The notes beneath the pieces are model-generated. The model was not told the DNA's origin. It did not search any database and worked only from the letters and a program-made list of their open reading frames with translations. A DNA stretch of 64,000 bases from Gordionus sp. m RMFG-2023 (Eukaryota > Nematomorpha > Gordioida > Chordodea > Parachordodidae): NCBI RefSeq assembly GCF_954871325.1, contig NC_088775.1:63341561-63405560 (forward strand), given 5' to 3'. Both the position numbers and the translations under genes were made by a program. Below, piece by piece: positions 1 to 11,138 of the stretch (its first letter is position 1; the number at the start of each line of letters is the position of its first letter).

Positions 1-833
1 AAGTAATAGTAATGATATCCGAATCATTGCAACACAATACAATAGCAGTACATTATTTCCAAAAAACATTTGTAAATTTTTTAATTTGTAAATTTTTTAA
101 TTAATAAAATTTGTATGTCAAATAAAATTTTTTATTTTTCCGATGGATCCGCTGCACAGTATAAAAATCGTAAAAAATTTACATATTTACCATGATGAGA
201 TGGATTTAGGGGTACAGGCGGAATGACATTTTTCTGTTACAGACACGGGAAAAGTTTGTGATGGGATTGGTGGCACTGTTAAAAGATTAGCCTCTAGAGC
301 TAGTTTTCAAAGGCCTTACTCAAAGCAAATAAACACATCATATGAATTGTACGAGTTCGCTAAAGAAAATATTTATGGCATATATTTTGAATATATGACC
401 CAAAAATGATTCCGAAGAACTATTACTCAGGGAAAGAGACCTATACCTGGAACACTGAAAATTTACACCGAGAATCCAACAGATCTACATCAATTTAAAA
501 GTAAAATGTACCAATTATATAGAAAGCACTATAGAATATTTATCATATAATGATGAAAGTATAATTTTTGGAGAAATATCAGGATACATACGTGTGTTTA
601 TGATTCTAATTGGTGGTTAGCCTTTGTTTTAGGGAAAAATCAAAAGCAGAAAGAAGTTTTTACACCCATCCAGACCTTCTAATTCCTTTACATTTCCAAG
701 TATAGACGATACTCTTTATTTTCCAAAATGTCATATCTTAACATTAGTTTCACCGTTAACTGCTACTGGCCGTAATACATTGTCGTCACAAGAAAGTAAA
801 TACGCTACCAAAAAATTAGAATCTTTTAAAAGT
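1..833 (+). pseudogene. Sola-like transposase remnant
   Basis: Translated pieces on the + strand match the family hallmark seen in the other two copies: a stretch reading FSDGSAAQYKNRKKF at about 136-180, then a decayed histidine/tryptophan segment, then DGIGGTVKRL at about 258-287. The segment at 640-830 matches the C-terminal part of the copy at 40500-41470. The reading is broken by several frameshifts and stops, so it is not functional. The 5' half of the gene lies outside the window. The aspartate in SDG is a plausible catalytic residue by analogy, but I cannot prove this. Confidence 0.7.
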
Positions 834-841
834 AAGTTATA
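834..841. repeat. 8-bp target duplication, left copy
   Basis: AAGTTATA at 834-841 is repeated exactly at 4887-4894 and brackets the hAT element at 842-4886. Confidence 0.9.
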
Positions 842-3800
842 CAGTGGCGTAGCCAGGATTTATCCATGGGGGGGGGGGGGGGGGTTAAAATTTTTGGGGG
901 GGGCGAAGCCCCCAAACTCTACTTTTAAATATTGGCAATATTATGTGCTTTATTAGTGTCTAATCACTATAGTAACAAGCATGAATAAAAAAAATATTAG
1001 TAACAATTTTGGCTAAATTTATGATTAATAAGAGACTGAACACTGAAAACCATATTCTAAAAATTTAATCTATGTTTAGTCAATTGTAAATTAATCCATA
1101 AAGTTTAGAAAGAAAAAAATTTGCTCCCCGAACCTTACATTTTTTAAGATCACTCAATATACCTGATTGAGTGTTAAAAATAATTCTTTTTTAAATTTTA
1201 GATATAGATTTTATTTATTATTAAAATACTTTAGTATAAATAAAATCTCTTTATTTAACTATGCATTTATTTTAATGATAATATACAATAAAATAAATTT
1301 CAAAATGTAGAAATTTTTATGTAGATTATTATATTAAAAATTTATTGTAAATAACTATATTTAAAAAATATATAATTCAATAAAATATAAGTAATTCTTG
1401 TACGGTATTTTAAAAAAATACAATTTAACAATTATAATTAATACAAAATAATCTATAAATATTTCTTATTGCAAAAGCAATACTTTTATTAAAAATACAT
1501 AAATATTATGACTAATAATTCATTATAATTAAGTTTTGCATATAAAAATTTTATGACTAAGATAATATGATAATCATAGATTTGAATTTATAAAGAGAGG
1601 TCTACTTTTCTCTGAGATTTGGCTAATTCATCTAGAATCAAATTTTTATCTAGAATAATCTCCTTATAAATATTTAAAAGGGCTAATCCATTTAAACGGT
1701 TTTCACCGGTGCTATTTCTTAAATAGGTTTTTAACCTTTTTAAAGTTGAAAAAGACCTTTCATTGGTGCAGGTACTAATCGGTAAAGTAGCTAAAATAAA
1801 AAGTAATGTTTTGATATTTGGCAGGGAATCTAAAGTGCAATTACACATGGAAAGAGCCTGCAAAGCATTTTTAGGTCTCAAAGAGTACTCTATTCTGTCG
1901 AGATTTTTATACCAAAATTTGACATCACAAAGTAACATCATACGATCCTGATAAATCATCAGAATAAAACTCTGAGATTTTCTTAATACCTCTCGCGTTT
2001 CATGTGTAATCAACAATTCAGACTCAACCGGCAGAAGAAAATAAAAACTTTTTAAAATAAAATTATGACTAATAAATCTTTCTTTTAATTGAAATAAAAA
2101 TGTGTCAATAAGGGGAATAAAAATATTTATTTTATAAATATCCTCAATCGAAGAGGCATCAATATTTAAGCGATTTGACTGTCTAGAAACTACTCTAGGT
2201 TTAAAAATTTCAATCACAAACAAATTAGCGATCTCCTTTACTTTCTTGTAAATATCATGAAATTTTTCTTCCACATTTTCTCTGATATTTGTTAATATTT
2301 CAACAATATCCTTTGCCCTATTCATAACCTCTCTTAAATCCAAATTAATTTTTTGAAGTATTTTGCTAAAATCATAAGTATAATTAAATAAAAAATATAC
2401 ACATTGAATTGATATTAAAAATTGTGGCGTCGTAATCGCCTGTAAAAAATTTTCAGCATCTGAGGAATCCTTTGTGCTGCAAAAATAACTTCATATAATT
2501 CTATGAAGAGTCTCACTGATTGTTGTCTTTCGATAAACCTAGTTGGGCAAAATCGTTTTAGTTTTTTTTTTGGATTATTTGAATCAATATCATCAAATGT
2601 TCGGATAAATAACTGTCTCTTTTTGGGTGGTGTGAAAAAGTCACAAACCGACGATATTGTTTCTAAATTTTGAAAAATATATTAAATTATAAAAAGATAT
2701 CTATAATACATAATAAAATAATAAATTCCAATTAAATTAAAAAAAATTTACGTAAACTGTTCCGGATGTCTCGAATTTCACATGCCTCGGATATCATCAA
2801 ATTTAGGCAATGTGAGCTGCAGTGAACATATAAAGCGGTGCTATAAAGCTCCTAATTCTTGACTGCACTCCCTTAACATGACCATACATTGAGGGAGCTC
2901 CATCATATCCCTGGCCTCTCATTAGATTTAAACCTAGATCTTGAAGGGATGCTAAAATTTCTTTGGCTATCGTCTCTGATTTAGTGTCATGTAAATCAAT
3001 AAATTGAACAAAGAGTTCCTTCATTTTATAATGACCTGATTCCATATCTATAAACCTTATTGCTATGGATAATTGCTCTATGTTACCAACATCCGATGTC
3101 TCATCCGCCAGAACACTAAAAAATGGTGATGCTTTCACTTTTGTAGAAATTTCTTTCAATATAAACTTATTGCATATGGATATAATTTCATTTTGAATGC
3201 ATGGACTAAGGTAGGTGGCATTTTTAGCCGAGCTTTTAAAAAGCTTTATATAATTATCATTATTGTTGCATAAAAGTTTCAGCAATTCCTTAAAATTCCC
3301 TTCATTATGAGAAGATGAAAGTGTTAAGGGGCCAGCTGATACTCTATGAGATCTTAATGCTAAGCCCTGCCTCCCTAGCCAAATGATTGCATCAATTATT
3401 ATAATTATTCTGGCTCTGTTGGTTGTAACAATATCAATTTTTTTTTTATTCAATACATTAGATATTGATATCTTTTGATTCATAGAGATGGCTTTTAAAG
3501 CATCAGATATCTCACAAGAATCGAGATGATATTTATTTTGTTGATGATAATTAAAATTTTCAAGAGCATCTTTCCATCTTGTATATACTTGACTTACCAA
3601 TGTTTTGAGTTTTTGTAACCCAGGTCCAGCATATCTTGGTGAAAAAATGACGCACACTTTACAAAAAGCTCCCTTTTCATTAGCTGAATAAGCATGCCAC
3701 TTATATTTGTTAAGCCACGATGTTTGAAATGTTAAATTTCTTTTATCCAAAGACAATGGAAATTTATAGCATTTGTCAGGTGCCCAAATATTTTCCACAG

Positions 3801-4886
3801 CCAACAATTTTTCATTATCATTTTTAAACTGAAATTTTAAGTATAACGAAATATCTTTTTGAGGACATTGATTTTTTATATTTTTTTTTAAATTTTAAAA
3901 TATATATTTCAATGTGAATTGTAGAGTTCAGACCTGAGCAGCACAACAAGAAAAGAATATAGTTTATTAAAAATATATCTTAAATAAAGATTCAAGTTAT
4001 CTATTACAAATTTAAAAGACAGGGTAAGACATAGAAGGAAATTATTTGTTTTTATCTAAGATACAAGTTTTCACAATACTGCTCAACTCTGCTTGTGAAT
4101 GTTGTAATATCTAAAGATTATTTGGGAATTTACAATAATCAAAATGATAAGCTTTTCATATAAAAAAGGGTTATAACTAAATAAAGCACATTGCAAAATT
4201 TTAATAACTCAAATGAAAATATAATTTCAAATAAAAAAAATAGAACTCAATTATATTATAAAATACCATACCATCATTTGATGATTTTACAGCCAAATCA
4301 ACTGAGAGCTCAGATTCTTTAATAATACATAATTTTTCTAATTATAAAAAATTAAGAGAACTTATAAATGATAATTTAGAATTATACCATTATCATTTGA
4401 TGATTTTATTTTAGCTAACTCATTTGTTTTGCCTGAGTATGTTGGTTGTATTTCTAATTGCAAGATTTAAATAAAAGATATTATAAAAGTGAATACCATT
4501 ACCATCGTCATTTGAGGATTTTGTTATTTCTAAATCAAATTACATAAATTTTCTAAATCAATTTAAATATACCTTTATTTAGTAAAAATTTTCTTATATC
4601 CATGTGGGAATTAAATAAAAATTTTAAAAACTATCTAAATTTAGTTTAACAATTTAAATTTTATTTATCTAATTAAACAATAAAAATATATTTACAATAT
4701 ATATTTAATTGTTATTTAATATTTTATTAGTTCATAAAAATATATTTCATTTTAATATCGTGTATATTATTTATTTTATTTCTAAATTGAAACAGTTTTT
4801 TAAATAAAATAAAAATAAAAAAAATTTTGAGGGGTGATGGGGGGGGGCTTCAACCCCCCCCCCCCCCCCCCTTGTTTACACCACTT
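842..4886 (-). mobile_element. Full-length hAT transposon (TTF zinc finger / DUF4371 type)
   Basis: The element starts CAGTGGCGTAGCC and ends TACACCACTT, an imperfect inverted repeat, and is flanked by the exact 8-bp duplication AAGTTATA that is the hAT hallmark. It encodes a transposase on the - strand. Both ends carry long homopolymer runs: G-rich at about 866-905 and G/C-rich at about 4827-4871. It is inserted in Sola-like copy 1. The 4.0-kb length and recognisable N- and C-terminal transposase parts show a full-length copy with a small number of defects. Three short tandem-like segments at about 4260-4530 each contain an ATTTGATGATTTT-type motif and may be remains of a repeated exon or leader. 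Confidence 0.92.
1588..3807 (-). CDS. hAT transposase, multi-exon, slightly damaged
   Basis: Read on the - strand. The N-terminal part (3807 down to about 2750) has a TTF-type zinc finger segment with FCKVC near residue 48, then the hAT catalytic core with LADETSD (first catalytic Asp region) and GQGYDGAPSM (second Asp region). Near 2830 the frame changes: the continuation ALYVHCSSHCLNLM lies in another frame, so there is one frameshift there. A likely intron follows, with a donor near 2750 and an acceptor near 2680, after which an exon reads TISSVCDFFTPPKKRQ. The C-terminal part (2343-1588) ends in the hAT dimerisation motif CTNERSFSTLKRLKTYLR. Between about 2340 and 2600 the frame is disturbed. 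This type of hAT transposase resembles the ZMYM1 and 52-kDa repressor-like proteins of animals. Confidence 0.85.
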
Positions 4887-4894
4887 AAGTTATA
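4887..4894. repeat. 8-bp target duplication, right copy
   Basis: AAGTTATA, exact partner of 834-841. Confidence 0.9.
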
Positions 4895-5785
4895 TATTAG
4901 ATTTTTAAATTTTTATTATATCAAATATTTTTAATATTTAGGGGGCCATATATGAAATTCACAAGATTCTGATTCATATATTCAAGAACTTTAAACTTGG
5001 TTGAATATATTTTATTAATATTCATTAAATATATGTTATATGGGAAAACATTTTATAATAAATTATAAGTAATGAATTGAATTTCTTTTATCGATAGACA
5101 ATTTCTATAATTTAATGAAAGCCCCATTATTGTTATTTTCACTTACAAGATGAATAATCCTTTTAATTATATCAAATAGTTCAAGAAAAACTATTAAAAA
5201 CTGATTAATATATAATTTTATACAAAGACGCCCCCTTTCGGGAAAATAATTATACACTTTTCTAAACATTTTTATCGATTTTAAAAATGAAGATGGCCGC
5301 GTCCCAGACCAATTTTTTTTTATGAATATTAAAGAAGAGTTTACTAAATTTTTTAAAAAAATTGAAGGTCGTATTATTTCCAAAAAATCGTTTTTAGTCT
5401 TTGCATATTAAATAAAATGACCGTAAATTGGAAAAAAAATAAAAAAAATTTTTTTATCTGAAAGTAGAATCTTTGTACGTAATTTTCATATTAAATTTGT
5501 TATTTACAATTGTGTAGTTTTTAAGATTTGTTTAATTGAATGAAGGCAGATAGTGATAAAAATTCGTCATTTTTGCCACTTTGAACCCTAATATCTCCAA
5601 AAATATAAATGTTACGAGGCTAAAATTTTGGCTATCTTAACTACACTAACCTTTGTATATCATTATTTTTCTGGCATCCCCGCCTAATATAATTAATACA
5701 ATTTAATACGATCAAAGCCTTACCAAATTTTAAAAAATTCGAAGGGGGTCGGCCGAATCGTGGTTGATTTGTCATGGAAAGACCC
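4895..5785. repeat. Right terminal region of Sola-like copy 1
   Basis: About 890 bp of noncoding sequence ending GTCATGGAAAGACCC. It includes the blocks GAAGGGGGTCGGCCGA and GACGCCCCCTTTCGGG that recur, inverted, at 8640-8670 and 9090-9120. It matches both the left arm and, more loosely, the right arm of copy 2, so the family has terminal inverted repeats of about 600-700 bp. The putative target duplication after it would be ATCA (5786-5789); the left partner is outside the window. Confidence 0.75.
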
Positions 5786-6566
5786 ATCATTAAACTGCAA
5801 ATTTTATAGTGATTCTGATTATATATAAAAAAAAATTTAAAAAAGTAAATATATATCGATAAATATATAATTAAATTGCAAGTTTAATTAAGATTCTAAA
5901 TATGTAAATATATATTTATTTATTAATTAAAGAGGCTCAATTACCTAATTACAATCTTTGCTCAGAAACTGGAAGTTTCTATAAACAATATTATTTTCTT
6001 TACATTATTTTAATTTTGCGGCAATACTCCAAAACTTGAAAAATCAGTTCTCTGCAATTGTCAAGTTTGGAACTTTAAAACAAGACGCAACATGGCAATT
6101 TCCCGTCATCTATTCCAAAAACCCCTGTATAAAAAAATGACCATATCAGAAAATAGCCAAGAACATTTTTTAAAATTTAATCTACAAAAAAAAATTAGGT
6201 GTTTTTTTCAGTCACGATTTTTAAAGTTTTTTATACCTGAACCCGGTTCTAATTAGGCATCGGAATATTAGATTTAACCCCCCCCCCCCTTCATACTTAT
6301 TTTTTAGTATTTTCAAAATATATGTGGATAATTGATATTAGTAAAGGCTCAATAAATAAAAAGGAATGATTATGTGGCCAAAATATATTTTTTTAATTTT
6401 CATTAAGGTTAGTATTTTTTAAAGTTTTGAAACAATTAGACTCAACCTTAACCTAACAGATAAAATGTTTTTTTTTAATATTTGTCAGTTTTAGGCCAAC
6501 TCGTTTAGGTTCCATGTCAATTTAGCTAAACCTTTATCGCCGCAAAAGTATTTTATAGCGCAAAAC
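5786..6566. other. No gene recognised
   Basis: AT-rich sequence with a C-run near 6280. I see no coding region, RNA gene or clear repeat end here. It is the interval between Sola-like copy 1 and the TRIM-like element. Confidence 0.6.
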
Positions 6567-6780
6567 TATTATATCGATTAAAGTTTTTAAAAAAACGATA
6601 ATACTTTTATTTGTAATTCTTTTGGTATATATACATTTATATAATAATCCAATTTAACTTCTAATAATATGCAATTTGATTAACCTCGATAATATAATAT
6701 TACATGTCGGAATAATATAATATACAAATATAAGGTGACCTTTAAATATATCTTACAGTAATAAATATTCAAATGTAACA
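6567..6780 (-). repeat. LTR of TRIM-like element (3' on the - strand)
   Basis: It matches 8085-8305 almost base for base. The target duplication AAAAC abuts its outer edge. Confidence 0.85.
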
Positions 6781-6977
6781 TATCTTCTTTCCCACCAAGT
6801 TAAGATCGTCTACCAATCTTTTTATTTACCAAGTTCAAGTTCATCTATTAATCTTTTTGTTGGCTTTAGTTCCCTTGTTGGATAACCCGTTTGCCTTCCT
6901 TTTTGACTTGGTTCAATTGTTATTATTGATTTGATTTCGCGTAGTTGGTCGGGATGTTTTAATACGGTTTTGTACGT

Positions 6978-7220
6978 TTATTTTTTTTTCCTTTTTCTTC
7001 TTCCCTTTTCCAGGATTGTGATGGCGATTCTAGTTTTTCGACCAATTGTTCCCACCATCACTGTTTTATTTTCGCTTGTTATTTTATCATCATCTGTAGA
7101 TCTATAGCGATTTTTGCGATTCGTTGGTAGAATTATTTTCAATAGTAGTTCACCTGAAGTTTTACGTACCACTACCATTGGAGTACTCCAGATTACTCTG
7201 TATAGTTTGTCAATATTCAC
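6978..7220 (-). other. Open frame of unknown nature inside the TRIM-like element
   Basis: An 80-residue open frame on the sense strand of the element, ending in a lysine/arginine-rich tail (GRRKRKKK). I recognise no domain. Basic tails occur in nucleocapsid-like proteins, but there is no zinc knuckle, so I make no functional call. It could be chance or a residue of an ancestral gag. Confidence 0.25.
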
Positions 7221-7259
7221 GTTACCATTATCATTATATTGTTGATCATGTTAATTTCT

Positions 7260-7760
7260 ACATATGTTGGTAACGATAAGTCAAATTCTATAATTCCTGG
7301 AAATCCAAATAGGCTGCGCCAAATTTTATAATCCACGGAAATCCAAATAGGCTGTATCAATCATTTTGATAGTGCTCTTTATCATTATCATAAATTCTAT
7401 TGATAGTGCCCTTTATCATTATCATAAATTCTATAATCCATGGAATCTAAATAGGCTGCATCTATCCTTTTGATAGTGCCCTTTATCATTATCATAAATT
7501 CTATAATCCTTGGAAATCTAAAATTCTATAATCCATGGAAATCTAAATAGGCTGCATCAATCATTTTGATTGTGCCCTTTTTCATATAAATTCTATAATC
7601 CATGGAATCTAAATAGGCTATCCTTTTGATAGTGCCCAATCCATGGAAATCTAAATAGGCTGCATCAATCATTTTGATAGTGCCCTTTATTATTATAAAT
7701 TCTATAATCCATGGAAATCTAAATATGCTGCATCGTGCCTTTATCATAAATTCTATAATT
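7260..7760. repeat. Minisatellite of about 60-75-bp units
   Basis: Around seven imperfect copies carry the phrases ATTCTATAATCCATGGAAAT, CTAAATAGGCTGCATC and TTTTGATAGTGCCCTTT, with variable deletions between units. The array lies inside the TRIM-like element and also produces a repetitive open frame on the - strand (7526-7747), which is simply the repeat translated and not a gene. Confidence 0.85.
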
Positions 7761-8084
7761 AGTTTTAACGGTTGGTCTTCGTCATCTGGGTAGTAAACAT
7801 AGTTCTCCGACGATTAATTTATCGCGAATTCTTAATTCTTTATTGTGGATTCAGTAGGGCCGCGACTTAATCTAATGAAATCGATTGCTCCTCTATCAAT
7901 AGAAAATTTTGAGGATATTTTATGTGTCAATAGTCGTCAGTAGCCCATTTATCTCATTCATCTTTTATCCATAATTGCTAAATCAATTTATTTATTTTTT
8001 TAACAAAAAAAAAATTATAATTCTATATAATATTTAACTTGACTGAAGACCGAAAACCGCGCGACCTTTTACCTCGTCGCCAAA

Positions 8085-8305
8085 TATTATATCGATTAAA
8101 GTTTTTTAAAAAACGATAATACTTTTATTTGTAATTCTTTTGGTATATATACATTTATATAATAATCCAATTTAACTTCTAATAATATGCAATTTGATTA
8201 ACCTCAATAATATAATATTACATGTCGGAATAATATAATATACAAATATAAGGTGACCTTTAAATATTAAATATATCTTACAATAATAAATATTCAAATG
8301 TAACA
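8085..8305 (-). repeat. LTR of TRIM-like element (5' on the - strand)
   Basis: Direct repeat of 6567-6780, followed on the right by the target duplication AAAAC and preceded on the left, on the - strand, by the primer-binding-like TGGCGACGAGG. Confidence 0.85.
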
Positions 8306-8310
8306 AAAAC

Positions 8311-8600
8311 CAGAGTTGTTAAACCCTACTTTTAAAAGTAGCGCGCCATCGCTATTTGTTAAAAAAGGAGCGCTTACCATTATCGCTAAACATCAAAAAA
8401 AATAGTGCGCTTTTAGCTACTTATTTCTAAAAGTAGCTTTGGCTACTTTTTATAAAAAAAATTTAGAAACAAATATTTTATTTTTTGTTTATAATGTAAT
8501 TGCGTATGTATATAATACATAAAATCATCACTTATAATTTAAATATAGTTAGTTTTATAATAAAAGAATTTATGTAAAAAGACTATAATTTATGTAATAA
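8311..8600. other. Possible hAT-like end, otherwise featureless
   Basis: The sequence begins CAGAGTTGTTAAACC and then repeats AGTAGC/AGCGC motifs in both orientations over about 130 bp, as subterminal parts of some hAT elements do. No partner end is seen. The remaining bases up to Sola-like copy 2 are AT-rich with nothing recognised. Confidence 0.3.
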
Positions 8601-8605
8601 AATAA

Positions 8606-9292
8606 GGGTCATTCCATGACAAATTAACCACGATTCGGCCGACCCCCTTCGAATTTTATAAAATTTGTTAATCAAAGAAAGATTAGTGTAGTTAAGAAAT
8701 AGCCAAAATTTTATCTTCATAATTTATATTTTTGGAGATATTAGGGTTCAAAGTGGCAAAAAATGACATATTTTTACCATTGTCTGCCTTCATTCAATGC
8801 ATATCTTAAAAACTACATAATTTTAAATAACAAATTAATATCAAAATTACGTACAAAGATTCTACTTTCAGATAAAAAAAAATTTTAAAATTATTTTAGC
8901 AAATTTCCGGTCATTTTATTCAATATGCAAGGATTAAAAACAATTTTTTGGAAATAATACAACCTTCAATTTTAAAAAATTTTTTTAGTAGACATTAGTA
9001 AACTCTTCCTTTATATTTATAAAAAAAATTGGTCTGGGACGCCGCCATCTTTATTCTCAAAATCGATAAAAGTGTTTAGAAAAGTGTATAAATATTTCCC
9101 AAAAGGGGGCGTCTTTGTATAAAATTATATATTAATCAGTTTTTAATGGTTTTTCTTGAACTATTTGATATATTTTAAAGGATTAAATAACAATAAATGG
9201 GACTTTCATTCAATTATAGAAATTGTCTACCGATAAAAGAAATTTAAATTATTACTTTATTTATAATTTATTATAAAATATTTTGCCTATAT
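8606..9292. repeat. Left terminal inverted repeat of Sola-like copy 2 (outer part)
   Basis: It matches the reverse complement of about 19800-20347, including the motifs GGTCTGGGACG and AATATGCAAGGA. The Gypsy element interrupts it at 9293. Confidence 0.8.
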
Positions 9293-9739
9293 TGTTATAT
9301 ATTTCTTATATATTTGTAGTGGATATTTTATATATATATATTGGTATATTATATATATATTTATCAATATTTTTAGTATTAAATTATAAATATCAATCAA
9401 TCAATTATAAATATATATTTAGTTAGTAATAATATTGATTTTTGTTGATATTGATTTTTATATGATAATCGGCGCGGAAGGTTTTGTAATAAAAAAAACG
9501 AATGTTTTTGTATTCATTATGAAAATTATGACAAGATTGTTGGAATTAATATAATTATGAGAATATTATATAAAAAAATTATAAGATATATAAACTATTG
9601 TAAAAATTATGAAATAAAGTAGAATAAATAGCAAGAATATATTATATAATCGGAGGAATTAAATATATATATATAATTAAATATTATTAGAGAGTTATTT
9701 TAGAGTCATATAAATTTAATAAAATTAGAGTTATTTTAT
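9293..9739 (+). repeat. 5' LTR of the Gypsy element
   Basis: Starts TGTTATATATTTC and ends just before the primer site. Paired with 17860-18329. Confidence 0.88.
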
Positions 9740-10049
9740 TGGTGCCGACTGACCAAGATACGTTAACACTTATTAGGGAAAAAATAAGTTTGAGAAAAAT
9801 ATAAAAATTAAAATATTTAGAGAAAAAATAAAACAAGAGTGTTTTATAAAAATAAATTTCAGAAGTTATTAATCAACAAAAATATTTTCTAGGACCGGGT
9901 TCCTCAAAATTATAGTGGATTCTGGATATTTAAAAGTAAGAAAATTTTTTTTATTTGATTTTTAAATTACACAACGCAATAGTAGGATTTTTGGATTAAA
10001 ATTAGAAAAATATAGATAAAATTTTAAATTTTGGATAATTAATGAAATT

Positions 10050-11074
10050 ATGGTTTTTTCTTTTGTTACTGTTCATCGTAGGCCTGATTTTGATAAAATG
10101 CAGAATTATAAGGATCATTTTAATAAAATATTTAATTCAAAGCTTAATAAAGTGGATGTAACTAATAATATCATTACTGCAGTAATTTTTTTTGTGTTTT
10201 ATGTAATATTGATTATAATGAAACATGCAATTAAGAAAATAAAAAAAAAATCTATTAAAGAAAATGATATAAAAAATACTAATACTGAAAATTTAATTTC
10301 TGAAATTTTGGTGAAATCTCCAGATATTTCTGAAGATATCCAAAATAGCTTACATTTAATTTTGTTAGAATTAAAAAAATTAAATGATAAAAAGAATATT
10401 ATGTCGGAGGAAAAATCCTAGGAAATATTAGATACTGGTGAAGTATTTAATTTTTCTCAGAATAATAATATATCAGAGGATATCAATGAAAAATTTAATT
10501 CAATAGTGATTGAATTAAAAAAAAAAAAATTTCAGAGGTTTTAATTGAGAGACCTGTTGAAATTGTAAAAAATTATAATAAAAATAGTACTTTGAGACAA
10601 AGTACGGAAGAATCTCTAATTTTATGTGAAATTAGAGAAATGAGAGAAAACTTGAAAGTTTTGTCTAAAGATGTGTCCAACTTAAAAATTAAAAATAATA
10701 ATATAATTGAAAGTTGTGAACTCTGTGGAAGAAGAGGACATATCGGTAAAAATTGTTATTCAAGAGACCGAAAAATGAATGAGAATGGTAATGTAAAACC
10801 AAGTGAAAAAAATGACATTGTGTGTCATAGATGTGGTTTTGTAGGACATATTAAACGAAATTGCATGGTTAAAGAAGCAAATTTTAAAAGTGGATTTCCA
10901 CAAAGAACCTCGGTAGTGTTACAACCGGTGGTTAGAAATATACAAAATCCTATTATTAAAAATGTGGATAAAATTGAAAATTATAATACAGATCATGATA
11001 GAATGTGTTTCAAATGTGAAGAAATGGGACACATTGCTATCAATTATATTCAAATTGTGAGTGGATTACAGTGA
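10050..11074 (+). mobile_element. gag-like region of the Gypsy fossil
   Basis: A lysine- and asparagine-rich region ends with CCHC zinc knuckles. Two good ones read CELCGRRGHIGKNC and CHRCGFVGHIKRNC, and a third is similar but imperfect. Zinc knuckles bind the element's RNA during packaging. The upstream part contains a hydrophobic segment of about 18 residues, unusual for a gag. The region is broken. Confidence 0.8.
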
Positions 11075-11138
11075 CTATATGATTCGAAAGAGAATCATAT
11101 TAAAATTGATAAATTAATTTTAAAGAGTATTAAAATTT

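Larger units (their letters stand above)
1..5785 (+). mobile_element. Sola-like DNA transposon copy 1, left end outside the window, split by a hAT
   Basis: The piece at 1-833 holds decayed transposase sequence and the piece at 4895-5785 is its right terminal region. The right end reads GTCATGGAAAGACCC and stops at 5785. The 4895-5785 region is the reverse complement of the left arm of the copy at 8606-20347, which fixes the family. Two better preserved family members in this window have 4-bp target duplications and termini starting GGGT, which fits the Sola superfamily (4-bp duplications). The family name is inference. The element is interrupted by the hAT at 842-4886. Confidence 0.75.
6567..8305 (-). 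mobile_element. Short TRIM-like LTR retroelement, non-autonomous
   Basis: Two direct repeats of 214 and 221 bp (6567-6780 and 8085-8305) bracket 1.3 kb. The exact 5-bp target duplication AAAAC lies at 6562-6566 and 8306-8310. On the - strand each repeat starts TGTTACATTTG. Two bases after the - strand 5' repeat comes TGGCGACGAGG, a typical tRNA primer-binding-site start, and just before the 3' repeat is a purine tract (GGTGGGAAAGAAGA). All cis signals of an LTR retroelement are present but no pol. The interior is mostly a minisatellite. The two repeats are very similar, which suggests a fairly recent insertion. The element is a fossil without its own enzymes. Confidence 0.85.

Noticed and set aside
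1763-1951. Open frame of 62 codons on the + strand
   Set aside because: Antisense to the C-terminal part of the hAT transposase at 1588-2343.
7526-7747. Open frame of 73 codons on the - strand
   Set aside because: It is the translation of the 60-75-bp minisatellite in the TRIM-like element, with the same phrase repeated, so it is not a gene.
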